NCBI GenBank assembly: GCA_963976865.1
Contig: CAXBLY010000001.1
Coordinates: 496,001-560,000 of the forward strand
DNA from: UBA1858 sp963976865
GTDB taxonomy: Bacteria > Pseudomonadota > Gammaproteobacteria > UBA4575
Length of the DNA: 64,000 nucleotides
Direction: 5' to 3'
Below are positions 43,671 to 52,297 of this stretch, piece by piece (position 1 is the first letter of the stretch; every line of letters starts with the position of its first letter). The notes beneath the pieces are model-generated. The model ran no database searches. It was not told where the DNA came from and saw only the letters and a program-made list of their open reading frames with translations. The position numbers and the translations under genes are program-made.

Positions 43671-45740
43671 CTAATTCTGTAGTAATGAAATGTTTGCAAC
43701 GGTTGAAAACAAGCGGTTCACCTTGGCTAAAAGCGCTATTCTATTATTACGCACATTTTTATTTTCATCCATTACCATGACATCATCAAAAAAGGTATCG
43801 ATGGGTGAACGTAACTGGGCCAGATCTGTCAAGGCTTCTGCATAGTGGCGAGATTCAAATTTTGGTGCTGCCATGTTTTCTGCGCTTGTCAGCTGCTTAT
43901 ATAACTCATGCTCGGCTGCTTCAGAAAATAGTTCAGAGTCAATGTTGCTGTCGAGCTTTTCAGCTTTTTTAAGAATGTTATTTATACGCTTGTTTGCAGC
44001 AGCCAGGCTGTCTGCTTCAGGCAGTGAGCGAAATTTTTGAACTGCCTGTATGCGATCAGAAAAGTCCAGAAGTCTAGTAGGTTTAATATTTAGTACGGAT
44101 TCGAATGTATCCGGTTCTACACCCTGGTCGACAAAATAACCACGCAGTCTCTCTAAAATAAAATCAAAGACTTCCCTGGCGCTACTGGAGGTATCTAGTT
44201 TATCTTTAAGTGATTCGGCTGACACTGTGAGCAGGCGATGTAAATCGTAATCAACATTGCCATCAATTGAAATGCGGATGACACCTAATGCAGCACGTCG
44301 CAATGCATATGGATCTTTAACCCCGCTGGGTTTTTTCCCGGTTGCAAATATCCCGACTAGCGTGTCAATGCGATCACATAGCGCAACGACTTTTCCATCA
44401 ATGCTGACGGGTAGTGCACTTCCGGATTGCAATGGCTGATAATGTTCCTCGATTGCAGTGGAAACCTGGTTTGGTTCGTTATCATTCTGTGCATAGTATC
44501 GTCCCATTATCCCCTGTAGTTTAGGGAACTCATTAACCATATCGCTGACCAGATCAGCTTTGCATAGTGATGCAGCACGAGTTGCATATTTGTCATCAAT
44601 GTTGAGTTGTTGGCAAAGTGCTGTACATAGTCCTGAAACCCGCTGTGTTTTCTCAAGTACTGAACCCAGCTGTTTTTCAAACAGAATACCTTTCAAATCT
44701 TTGGTTCTGCTTGCAAGTGTTTTTTGTTTATCTCTGTTCCAGAAAAAACCTGCATCCTCAAAGCGTGGCTTGATGACACGCTCATTGCCATGCTTGATAG
44801 TGTCTGGATTGGAGCTTTCGATATTGGCGATGGTGATAAAATAAGGCAACAGCGTACCCGTTTGTTTTGAAAACATAGGGAAGTATCGTTGTGCATCCTG
44901 CATGGTTGCAACGAGTGCTTCCTGAGGGATGTCCAGGAAAGCTTCTGAAAATTCACCAACAATAAGTGCTGGCCATTCCACCAGATTGGTTACTTCCTCT
45001 AATAGGGCATCACCATAACTTAAATCGGCATCATACCGGTCGGCACACTCTTCCAGTAAGGAACGGATTTTGTTTTGGCGGATAGAAAAATCTGCAATCA
45101 CTTTTGCATTTAATAGCGAGGACTCGTAATCATTTGCGTGCTTTAGCTCTATGGCCTCCGGTGCATGAAAGCGGTGTCCGTAACTGTGATTGGATGCACT
45201 AATACCTTTAATCTCACATGGGATCACTTCGTTGCCATACATAACAGTCACCCAATGGACTGGTCGCACAAATTCAATCTCACGACTGCCCCAGCGCATG
45301 GGACGTGGAATAGGAAGCTTATTTAAACCCTGCTCAAGAATCTCGGGTAATTCCTGTTGAATGGATTTACCTGGCACTAGTGATTTGAAATACAGCCATG
45401 CGCCTTTGTCTGTTTCGAGTGTCTGTAATTCCTGTATTTCAACGCCGCATGATTTTGCAAAACCCAGAGCCGCTTTAGTCGGTTCCCCGTTTTTATCATA
45501 AGCGGCTTTAACCGCAGGGCCTTTACGCTCTACATTCTGTTCGGGCTGTTGCCTGCTAAGGCTGGAAATGGTCAACGCTAAGCGGCGAGGTGTTACATAG
45601 GGTTTTACCTCGCCCAGGGTAAAACCAGCTTCAGACAACTGTGCAGATATAAATTTAGTTAGAGTATCGCTTAAATTTTTGGCAGCAGCAGGCGGTAATT
45701 CTTCAGTGCCAATTTCAATTAATAGCGTGTCTGTACTCAT
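43671..45740 (-). CDS. glyS: Glycyl-tRNA synthetase beta subunit
   Basis: The large subunit of the bacterial alpha2beta2 glycyl-tRNA synthetase; it binds tRNA-Gly. The 689-residue length equals that of the usual GlyS. It starts LLIEIGTEELPPAAAK and shows EFVRPVHWV and the HD-like block RAASLCKADLVSDMV. It is preceded by glyQ with a 10-bp gap and followed by gmhB. Confidence 0.97.
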   Translation of the reverse strand: MSTDTLLIEIGTEELPPAAAKNLSDTLTKFISAQLSEAGFTLGEVKPYVTPRRLALTISSLSRQQPEQNVERKGPAVKAAYDKNGEPTKAALGFAKSCGVEIQELQTLETDKGAWLYFKSLVPGKSIQQELPEILEQGLNKLPIPRPMRWGSREIEFVRPVHWVTVMYGNEVIPCEIKGISASNHSYGHRFHAPEAIELKHANDYESSLLNAKVIADFSIRQNKIRSLLEECADRYDADLSYGDALLEEVTNLVEWPALIVGEFSEAFLDIPQEALVATMQDAQRYFPMFSKQTGTLLPYFITIANIESSNPDTIKHGNERVIKPRFEDAGFFWNRDKQKTLASRTKDLKGILFEKQLGSVLEKTQRVSGLCTALCQQLNIDDKYATRAASLCKADLVSDMVNEFPKLQGIMGRYYAQNDNEPNQVSTAIEEHYQPLQSGSALPVSIDGKVVALCDRIDTLVGIFATGKKPSGVKDPYALRRAALGVIRISIDGNVDYDLHRLLTVSAESLKDKLDTSSSAREVFDFILERLRGYFVDQGVEPDTFESVLNIKPTRLLDFSDRIQAVQKFRSLPEADSLAAANKRINNILKKAEKLDSNIDSELFSEAAEHELYKQLTSAENMAAPKFESRHYAEALTDLAQLRSPIDTFFDDVMVMDENKNVRNNRIALLAKVNRLFSTVANISLLQN

Positions 45741-45750
45741 ATTTATTACG

Positions 45751-46632
45751 TTACTTGTTGAGCAGAGGAAAGTTTTTACTCTCCCTTGATTCTAAATAAG
45801 CTTTCGCAACTAATCTCGCCAACGTGCGAATACGCAAAATGTATTGCTGCCTTTCAGTGACCGAGATTACCTGGCGTGCATCCAGCAGGTTAAACACATG
45901 AGATGCGTTAAGTACCTGTTCGTAAGCAGGTAATGGCAGCGAGGACTCAATCAATCGATTGCACTCAGTCTCACTGGCATCAAATTCATTAAATAAATGG
46001 CTGGTGTCGGCATGCTCAAAATTATAGGTGGACTGTTCAACTTCATTTTGATGGAAAATATCGCCATAGCTGACATTCTCATTCCAGTCCAACTGGTAAA
46101 TATCATCCCGAGCTTGCAGATACATGGCTAGACGCTCAAGGCCATAGGTAATTTCGCCAGTGACTGGCTGACAGTTAATACCGCCAACTTGCTGAAAGTA
46201 TGTGAACTGTGAAATTTCCATGCCGTTGAGCCAGACTTCCCAGCCCAGACCCCAGGCACCCAAGGTAGGGGATTCCCAATTATCTTCTACAAAACGTATG
46301 TCGTGTTCCAGAGGATCAATGCCGAGCTGTTGCAAGGACTGTAGGTATAATTCCTGAATATTATCGGGCGAGGGCTTGAGTACTACCTGAAACTGGTAAT
46401 AGTGTTGAAGACGGTTTGGATTGTCACCATAACGCCCATCTGTGGGACGGCGACAGGGTTGTGAATAGGCCGCTTTCCAGGGTTCTGGGCCAATTGAACG
46501 GAGAAATGTGCCCGGGTGAAAAGTACCTGCACCCATTTCTTTATCAAACGGTTGTAGTAACACGCATCCCTGGTCTGCCCAATATTTCTGTAGAGTTAAG
46601 ATGAGTGTTTGAAAATTGACTGGATGGCTCAC
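45751..46632 (-). CDS. glyQ: Glycyl-tRNA synthetase alpha subunit
   Basis: The catalytic small subunit that activates glycine. The 293-residue protein has the family blocks NFQTLILTLQKYWADQGC, GAGTFHPGTFLRS and the class II motif region GLGWEVWLNGMEISQFTYFQ. It begins the leftward glyQ-glyS-gmhB-plsC run. Its promoter must lie in the 870-bp gap that also holds the hairpin cluster and the glnA control region. Confidence 0.97.
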   Translation of the reverse strand: MSHPVNFQTLILTLQKYWADQGCVLLQPFDKEMGAGTFHPGTFLRSIGPEPWKAAYSQPCRRPTDGRYGDNPNRLQHYYQFQVVLKPSPDNIQELYLQSLQQLGIDPLEHDIRFVEDNWESPTLGAWGLGWEVWLNGMEISQFTYFQQVGGINCQPVTGEITYGLERLAMYLQARDDIYQLDWNENVSYGDIFHQNEVEQSTYNFEHADTSHLFNEFDASETECNRLIESSLPLPAYEQVLNASHVFNLLDARQVISVTERQQYILRIRTLARLVAKAYLESRESKNFPLLNK

Positions 46633-46763
46633 TGGACTCTTGTGTTCATATCTTGAGAGGCGGGGATTGTACCGCGTACATATATGAATACGAGTATTAT
46701 TTTAGGTAGAGGTGGCTGGATGGTGGATTTAACTGGTATCAGCCTGAATGCTAGGATCTGCCA

Positions 46764-46980
46764 CAAGACATCCATGTCTTGACAGATTTCATCCTGAAAA
46801 ATAGATCTTCCGTGAAACCTCAAGTCCTTGCGCGTCATTTGCCATCCCTGGCAAATTAAACCCTCCCTGAGCTTGAGACTTATTTTTAGCTTCGCATCAA
46901 TTTAACTGGAACATCCTGGTTCGAAAGTTAAATCGGCATCCTGCCGTGATGATCACTGCTTAAATACAATCCCTGTATTT
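46764..46980. repeat. Cluster of about six short hairpins with a shared TCC-type centre
   Basis: Within 217 bp there are these inverted repeats: CAAGACATCCATGTCTTG (46764-46781); TTTCA/TGAAA around TCC (46787-46799); ATTTGCCA/TGGCAAAT around TCCC (46837-46856); GAAC/GTTC around ATCCTG (46909-46922) nested in TTTAACT/AGTTAAA (46901-46932); CGGCA/TGCCG around TCC (46934-46946); and AAATACA/TGTATTT around ATCCC (46962-46980). The stems all differ but every centre reads CC, TCC, ATCCC or similar, so the fold and loop are conserved rather than the sequence. It does not look coding. It lies between the divergent genes glyQ and glnA. Confidence 0.75.
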
Positions 46981-47263
46981 GTCGCATTACATGTGTCTTG
47001 AAGCTATTAATATAAAGAGCAATCGCTATGCCAGGTTTGCACACTAACTGACATCACATATTTATAACTTACTGAATAAAATGAATAAATTTGAATTGAA
47101 AGGTTGGATAATCTAGACAGGCGTAACAATAACCTGGTGAGTTCTGAAAGTGGAACCAGTTCACATTTAAGCATTTTCTGGCGCTTGTTGACAATTTGTG
47201 GCTGGAAAGATGACAGCGTTGGTAATTTACTTTATAAGTCATCTAAGGAGTGAGTCATATGTT
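46981..47263. other. Gene-free stretch between the hairpin cluster and the glnA control sites
   Basis: AT-rich DNA without a credible gene; a 60-residue frame starting at 47198 lacks a ribosome-binding site. TTGACA at 47188-47193 could be the -35 of a sigma-70 promoter, but the -10 at 17-bp spacing (TGACAG) is poor. Nothing else is recognised. Confidence 0.4.
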
Positions 47264-47346
47264 TGCACTCATTGGGAGCAGATCTGCGCTGCTAAAAGCG
47301 CACCAAAAATGTGCATATATCTATGCCTGCGCACCATAATAGGTCA
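47264..47346. promoter_or_regulatory. Three phased NtrC-like enhancer sites upstream of glnA
   Basis: Compared with the NtrC consensus TGCACCA-N3-TGGTGCA, three dyads are seen: 47264-47280 (10 of 14 positions), 47299-47315 (CGCACCA-AAA-ATGTGCA, 11-12 of 14) and a weaker one at 47330-47346. Their centres are 35 and 31 bp apart, about three helix turns, so they face the same side. They lie 60-140 bp before the sigma-54 promoter, the distance expected for NtrC enhancers. ntrB and ntrC are downstream in the same cassette. Confidence 0.6.
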
Positions 47347-47406
47347 TTATTGTTTGTTTTCTGGTAGCATGCCCGATTAAGTCTTTGTTTTTAATGGCTA
47401 ATTGTC

Positions 47407-47422
47407 TGGCATATATCATGCT
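47407..47422 (+). promoter_or_regulatory. Sigma-54 (RpoN) promoter of glnA
   Basis: TGGCATATATCATGCT has the required GG-N10-GC spacing of the -24/-12 elements (GG at 47408-47409, GC at 47420-47421). It lies 84 bp before the glnA ATG and just downstream of the NtrC-like sites, the arrangement of the E. coli glnAp2 promoter. Confidence 0.75.
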
Positions 47423-47505
47423 TGGGTTCATTGGCGATACAAAATTACAATAATATCGGTCACATTATCGGTTAATTAAATTTACAAAATTATAGGAGTT
47501 TCTAG

Positions 47506-48915
47506 ATGTCCGCAGGTGATGTTTTAAAAATGATAAAAGATAACGACGTGCGATACGTCGATTTTCGCTTTACCGATACACGCGGGAAAGAGCAGCATGT
47601 ATCCGTTCCATCTCATACCATTAATGAAGGTATATTCGAATCAGGTAAAATGTTTGATGGTTCATCAATTTCGGGATGGAAAGGAATCAACGAGTCAGAC
47701 ATGATTTTAATGCCGGACGCAGATACTGCTGTCATGGATCCATTTTTTAGCGATCCAACATTAATTATTCGTTGCGATATTCTGGAACCTTCAACCATGC
47801 AGGGATACGGGCGTGATCCACGCTCAGTTGCCAAACGTGCAGAAGAGTATCTTAAGTCGACAGGAATTGGCGATACAGCCTATTTTGGACCAGAGCCTGA
47901 GTTCTTCATTTTTGATGATGTACGCTGGAAAAATGAAATGTCCGGATCATCTTTTGAAATAGAGTCAGACGAAGCAGCGTGGGGTTCAAACCGAATTTTT
48001 GAAGAAGGTAATATCGGTCATCGCCCTGGCGTTAAGGGTGGTTACTTCCCTGTGCCTCCGGTGGATTCATTGCAAGATGTACGTTCGGCTATGTGTCAGG
48101 TGATGGAGGAAATGGGTGTTGAAACTGAAGTACATCACCATGAAGTAGGGACTGCTGGTCAATGTGAAATTGGTACTAAATTCAACACATTAACAACGCG
48201 CGCAGACCATAACCAGATATTGAAATATGTCGTGCTGAATGTAGCTCATAATTACGGCAAAACGGCGACATTTATGCCAAAACCACTGGTTGGTGATAAT
48301 GGAAATGGTATGCACGTACACATGTCTTTGGCAAAAGGCGGCGAAAATCTATTCGCGGGTGATAAATACGGGAACCTGTCTCAAACCGCACTTTACTACA
48401 TTGGCGGAATTCTTAAGCATGCCAAAGCGATCAACGCATTTGCCAATGCCTCAACCAACAGCTATAAGCGCTTAGTTCCTGGGTTTGAAGCACCAGTGAT
48501 GCTTGCCTATTCGGCACGAAATCGCTCGGCTTCTATTCGCATACCTTATGAATCGAATCCAAAGGGCAGGAGGATTGAAGTACGATTTGGTGATCCAACT
48601 GGCAACCCTTATTTCACCTTTGCAGCGATGCTGATGGCAGGTCTTGACGGCATTCAAAACCAGATTGATCCTGGCCCCGCTAATGACAAGGATCTCTATG
48701 ATCTACCTCCTGAAGAAGATGCAGCGATACCTAAAGTTTGTGCATCCCTTGATGAAGCGCTGGAGGCATTGGATCAGGACCGTGAATTCCTTAAAGCTGG
48801 CGGTGTATTCACAGATGATGCAATTGACGGTTATATTGCGCTAAAGATGGAAGAAGTGACTGCATTACGCCAGGCAACTCATCCTATCGAGTTTGATATG
48901 TACTATAGCTGCTAA
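47506..48915 (+). CDS. glnA: Glutamine synthetase type I
   Basis: GlnA makes glutamine from glutamate, ammonia and ATP and is the main route of ammonium assimilation. The 469-residue length is that of GSI-beta. It shows MFDGSSISGWKGINESDM, the metal-ligand block EVHHHEVGTAGQCEIG, the ATP region VPGFEAPVMLAYSARNRSA and the adenylylation Tyr in DLYDLPPEE (about residue 398), so it is probably controlled by GlnE. A sigma-54 promoter and NtrC-like sites precede it and a strong terminator follows. TAGGAG lies before ATG 47506. Confidence 0.98.
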   Translation: MSAGDVLKMIKDNDVRYVDFRFTDTRGKEQHVSVPSHTINEGIFESGKMFDGSSISGWKGINESDMILMPDADTAVMDPFFSDPTLIIRCDILEPSTMQGYGRDPRSVAKRAEEYLKSTGIGDTAYFGPEPEFFIFDDVRWKNEMSGSSFEIESDEAAWGSNRIFEEGNIGHRPGVKGGYFPVPPVDSLQDVRSAMCQVMEEMGVETEVHHHEVGTAGQCEIGTKFNTLTTRADHNQILKYVVLNVAHNYGKTATFMPKPLVGDNGNGMHVHMSLAKGGENLFAGDKYGNLSQTALYYIGGILKHAKAINAFANASTNSYKRLVPGFEAPVMLAYSARNRSASIRIPYESNPKGRRIEVRFGDPTGNPYFTFAAMLMAGLDGIQNQIDPGPANDKDLYDLPPEEDAAIPKVCASLDEALEALDQDREFLKAGGVFTDDAIDGYIALKMEEVTALRQATHPIEFDMYYSC

Positions 48916-48944
48916 AATTAGCGCTAAACTTTATCATTGGTCGT

Positions 48945-48974
48945 AAAAACGCCCCTGACAGGGGCGTTTTTTTT
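48945..48974 (+). terminator. Rho-independent terminator after glnA
   Basis: The arms AAAAACGCCCC (48945-48955) and GGGGCGTTTTT (48961-48971) enclose a 5-base loop and run into a T-tract to 48974. It lies 30 bp after the glnA stop. The A-rich 5' side means it could also act on the opposite strand, but no gene ends there. It separates glnA from the following ntrB/ntrC transcript at least in part. Confidence 0.93.
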
Positions 48975-49031
48975 GCAACCATCCTAAAAAGTGTGTATCT
49001 AAGAGTTATGTGCCTGAATAACCTTATACAT

Positions 49032-49565
49032 ATGAAATTAATAGTATTGTTTTTAACGCTTGGTCTATTTGCAGTATCTGCCAATGCAGAGTTATTCAAA
49101 TGGAAAGACGCGGAAGGGAATACTATATTTTCTGATCAGCCTCCGCCTGGCATTGATAAGGCTGACAGTGAGGTTAAAAAGGAATCACTCCCTCATATTA
49201 ATACGGTGCCTGCACCTGATATCAGCAAGAGCCGGACTGCCAGCACTCCCAAGTCTCAAGACAAGCAACAGAGTTATAAAAATCTTACTATAGTGTCGCC
49301 GACGCATGATTCGGAAGTTCGAGAAAATTCGGGGAAAGTGCAAATAAATGTTCGAGTAGAACCCGAGATCTTCGCCGAACGTGGTCATCAACTCGTTATA
49401 TATATGGACGGGGAAGAAGTGTCCAGAGGAGAGAGTTCCTCAATATTACTCGATAACGTGGACCGTGGAACGCACAATATCAAGGCAAGTATCATTAATC
49501 GTCAGGGATTTGTCCTGAGAGAAACCAGAATCACGACCTTTACCCTGCACCGATTCCATATCTAA
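49032..49565 (+). CDS. DUF4124-domain exported protein
   Basis: From ATG 49032 a 177-residue protein begins with a clear signal peptide (MKLIVLFLTLGLFAVSANA). A short DUF4124 domain follows: ELFKWKDAEGNTIFSDQPPP. The C-terminal 90 residues look like a beta-sandwich (about 85-175). An upstream in-frame ATG at 48993 would bury the signal sequence. The function of DUF4124 proteins is unknown; one is often found between glnA and ntrB in gammaproteobacteria. It is predicted to be periplasmic. Confidence 0.85.
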   Translation: MKLIVLFLTLGLFAVSANAELFKWKDAEGNTIFSDQPPPGIDKADSEVKKESLPHINTVPAPDISKSRTASTPKSQDKQQSYKNLTIVSPTHDSEVRENSGKVQINVRVEPEIFAERGHQLVIYMDGEEVSRGESSSILLDNVDRGTHNIKASIINRQGFVLRETRITTFTLHRFHI

Positions 49566-49739
49566 ATATATCTTTAAAAATATCTATTGCACCATTATTG
49601 TGCAATAGTATTCCTGACATTATTCATTTGCACCTGTAGTTATCAGCAGAAGAGACGCAGATGCGCGATTCTGCGGCAAATAACCAGCTCTTATCTACTA
49701 AATCATAGTCTGGTTCAGAACTTGCTAGAAAGAATAGTT

Positions 49740-50786
49740 ATGAAGGAAAATTTTTATTCAACCATTGTAGACAATCAGAGTACCGCAATCCTGTTGCTTA
49801 ATAAAAAGTGCGAACTCGAATATATGAATCCTGCAGCAGAAGCACTATTTAGTGTCAGCTGTAAACGCGCCTGCGGGATTAAATTTTCCACGATGTTGCA
49901 GGAGGGTGATAGTGAGTTTCATGCGCGCATGCAGGAGTCGATTAAACGCGGGCAGTCCTGGACTGAGCATGAATGCCAGCTGCGTATGTCAGATCATCGC
50001 GAAGTGACAGCCAACTTCACAATTAGCCCTGTTGAGTTTGAAGGAAATGAAAAAGCACTGGTTGAGATTATTACACTGGATCGACAACTAAAAATACTCA
50101 AAGAAAATCATTTGCTAAAAGAGCACCAGGCAACGCGCAGCATGTTGCGTGGAATGGCACATGAAATTAAAAATCCACTGGGTGGATTACGAGGAGCTGC
50201 GCAGTTACTAGAAGCTGAACTGGATAACAATGAGTTAACGGAATACACAGGAATTATTATTAAAGAAGCAGATCGATTACATAAATTGGTTGATCGTATG
50301 ATAGGCCCAAATATGGTGCCTAATAAAATGCCGCATAATATTCATGAAGTGCTGCACCACGTATACAGTCTTGTCTCTGCTGAAGAAGATAAAAGAATCG
50401 ATTTCAGGATTGACTACGATCCAAGTATTCCAATGCTTAATTTTGATCGGGATTTGCTAGTCCAGGCAATTCTGAATATTACCAGGAATGCAATTCGTGC
50501 TGTCGAGAAAGATGCAGAAATAATATTTAAAACACGGGTACTGCGAAAACACACAATCAATGGAATAGCACACAAGCTGGTAGCATGTATGAGTGTCATT
50601 GATAACGGCCCTGGCATCCCTGAGGATATAGCGAACAAAATATTTTTTCCGATGGTTTCAGGTCAAACAGATGGAACAGGATTAGGCCTTGCGATATCAC
50701 AAATGCTAATCAATCAGCATGACGGATTGATTGAATTTGAGTCGGTAGCAGGTAGAACTGAATTTAGAGTGATGCTGCCTATCTAA
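49740..50786 (+). CDS. glnL: Nitrogen regulation sensor histidine kinase NtrB (GlnL)
   Basis: NtrB phosphorylates NtrC when nitrogen is scarce and dephosphorylates it when PII signals plenty. From ATG 49740 the product has 348 residues, matching E. coli NtrB (349). It has an N-terminal PAS domain (about 5-115), the H-box RGMAHEIKNPLGGLRGAAQL with His141, and the ATPase boxes VIDNGPGIPED and GTGLGLAISQML. There is no membrane segment, so it is cytoplasmic. The frame extends 51 codons upstream, but that part is unlike NtrB. Confidence 0.95.
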   Translation: MKENFYSTIVDNQSTAILLLNKKCELEYMNPAAEALFSVSCKRACGIKFSTMLQEGDSEFHARMQESIKRGQSWTEHECQLRMSDHREVTANFTISPVEFEGNEKALVEIITLDRQLKILKENHLLKEHQATRSMLRGMAHEIKNPLGGLRGAAQLLEAELDNNELTEYTGIIIKEADRLHKLVDRMIGPNMVPNKMPHNIHEVLHHVYSLVSAEEDKRIDFRIDYDPSIPMLNFDRDLLVQAILNITRNAIRAVEKDAEIIFKTRVLRKHTINGIAHKLVACMSVIDNGPGIPEDIANKIFFPMVSGQTDGTGLGLAISQMLINQHDGLIEFESVAGRTEFRVMLPI

Positions 50787-50826
50787 GAAATGAAACTAAC
50801 AATAATTTTAAATAGAGTACATTGAT

Positions 50827-52251
50827 ATGAAAAGTGATGTCTGGGTAATTGATGATGATAGATCCATTCGATGGGTGCTGGAACGTGCACTTAAAAAAGC
50901 AGAACTGGAAGTGACTTTGTTTGATTCTGCGAGTAATGCAATTCAGGCACTGGCAACGAATACGCCGCGGGTAATTATTACGGATATACGTATGCCGGGG
51001 ATGGATGGATTTGAGTTCCTGGAGAAAGTGCAAACACAACACCCTGAATTACCAGTCATTGTTATGACCGCGCATTCGGATTTGGATAATGCCGTGCACG
51101 CATATCAAGGGGGCGCATTTGAATACCTGCCTAAACCTTTTGATGTTGATGAGGCTGTAGAGTTAACAAAACGGGCATGTCAGTCAAATGAAGATGCCCG
51201 GATGCCTGATACAGCAGTTGAAGATGTGCCTGAAATTATTGGTGAGTCACAAGCAATGCAGGAAGTGTTTCGAGCAATAGGCAGATTATCGAGATCAAGT
51301 ATTACAGTCTTGATCAATGGAGAAACAGGTACAGGAAAAGAGTTGGTTGCACATGCGCTACACAAACACTCCTTGCGAAGTGCCAAGCCATTTATTGCGT
51401 TAAACATGGCTGCTATTCCGAAGGACTTGCTTGAGTCGGAACTGTTTGGACATGAAAAAGGTTCGTTTACAGGCGCACAAGGGCAAAGACGAGGACGCTT
51501 TGAGCAGGCCAATATGGGCACATTGTTTTTAGATGAAATTGGAGACATGCCGGCTGATCTGCAGACACGTTTATTGCGAGTGTTATCTGATGGAGAATTT
51601 TATCGTGTCGGAGGACATGAACCAGTAAAAGCGGATGTAAGAATTATTGCTGCTACGCATCAAAACCTGCAGGAGCTGGTAGAAAAAGGTGCATTCCGCG
51701 AAGATTTAATGCACAGACTTAATGTGATACGAATTAAAGTGCCTGCACTAAGAGAGCGTCGTCAGGATATTCCAATACTGTTAAAACATTTTCTATCCGC
51801 TGCAGCAAGTGAACTAGAAGTAGAAACAAAGCAACTGGAGAGCGAGGTAGTAGCTTACCTGAGTGGTCTGGAGTGGTCCGGGAATGTGCGCCAGCTGGAA
51901 AATCTGTGTCGATGGCTGACAGTAATGGCGTCTGGTAAAACCATTCACCTTGAAGATTTACCAAGTGAATTAAAAGAGGGTGACATCGCTACCGATACTT
52001 CGTCTGACTGGCAGTCATTGCTGGCAAGCTGGGCAGACCAAAAGCTTGATAATGGAGATGCGGAAATACTTCAGGATGCGACTCCCAAATTTGAAAGGGT
52101 GCTGATCGAAGTAGCAATGAAGAAAACCGGAGGAAAGAGGCAGCGTGCGGCCAAGTTACTGGGCTGGGGGCGAAATACACTGACGCGTAAAATTCAGGAG
52201 TTACATATGTATGAATACAGCGGTAATTCGCTGGAAGAAAGAGTTAACTAA
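50827..52251 (+). CDS. glnG: Nitrogen regulation response regulator NtrC (GlnG)
   Basis: A sigma-54 activator of nitrogen-scavenging genes. The 474-residue protein has a receiver domain with phospho-acceptor Asp53 in TDIRMPGMD. An AAA+ domain carries Walker A GETGTGKE (165-172) and the sigma-54 contact loop GSFTGA (212-217; the usual form is GAFTGA). The C-terminal Fis-type helix-turn-helix is QRAAKLLGWGRNTLTRKIQE. It follows ntrB by 40 bp and probably acts on the sites upstream of glnA. Confidence 0.97.
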   Translation: MKSDVWVIDDDRSIRWVLERALKKAELEVTLFDSASNAIQALATNTPRVIITDIRMPGMDGFEFLEKVQTQHPELPVIVMTAHSDLDNAVHAYQGGAFEYLPKPFDVDEAVELTKRACQSNEDARMPDTAVEDVPEIIGESQAMQEVFRAIGRLSRSSITVLINGETGTGKELVAHALHKHSLRSAKPFIALNMAAIPKDLLESELFGHEKGSFTGAQGQRRGRFEQANMGTLFLDEIGDMPADLQTRLLRVLSDGEFYRVGGHEPVKADVRIIAATHQNLQELVEKGAFREDLMHRLNVIRIKVPALRERRQDIPILLKHFLSAAASELEVETKQLESEVVAYLSGLEWSGNVRQLENLCRWLTVMASGKTIHLEDLPSELKEGDIATDTSSDWQSLLASWADQKLDNGDAEILQDATPKFERVLIEVAMKKTGGKRQRAAKLLGWGRNTLTRKIQELHMYEYSGNSLEERVN

Positions 52252-52297
52252 CCCTGACAGGCCAATTGTAATTTTCTGTCAAACGTCCAGGCAATAT

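Noticed and set aside
46629..46838. 69-residue minus-strand frame upstream of glyQ
   Set aside because: It runs through the hairpin cluster, has no ribosome-binding site and resembles no protein; the hairpins explain this DNA better.
47198..47380. 60-residue plus-strand frame upstream of glnA
   Set aside because: It covers the NtrC-like sites, lacks a ribosome-binding site and has no family resemblance.
52255..52281. TGACAG/CTGTCA dyad after ntrC as a terminator
   Set aside because: Six-base arms with a 15-base loop and no T-run after it on either strand.
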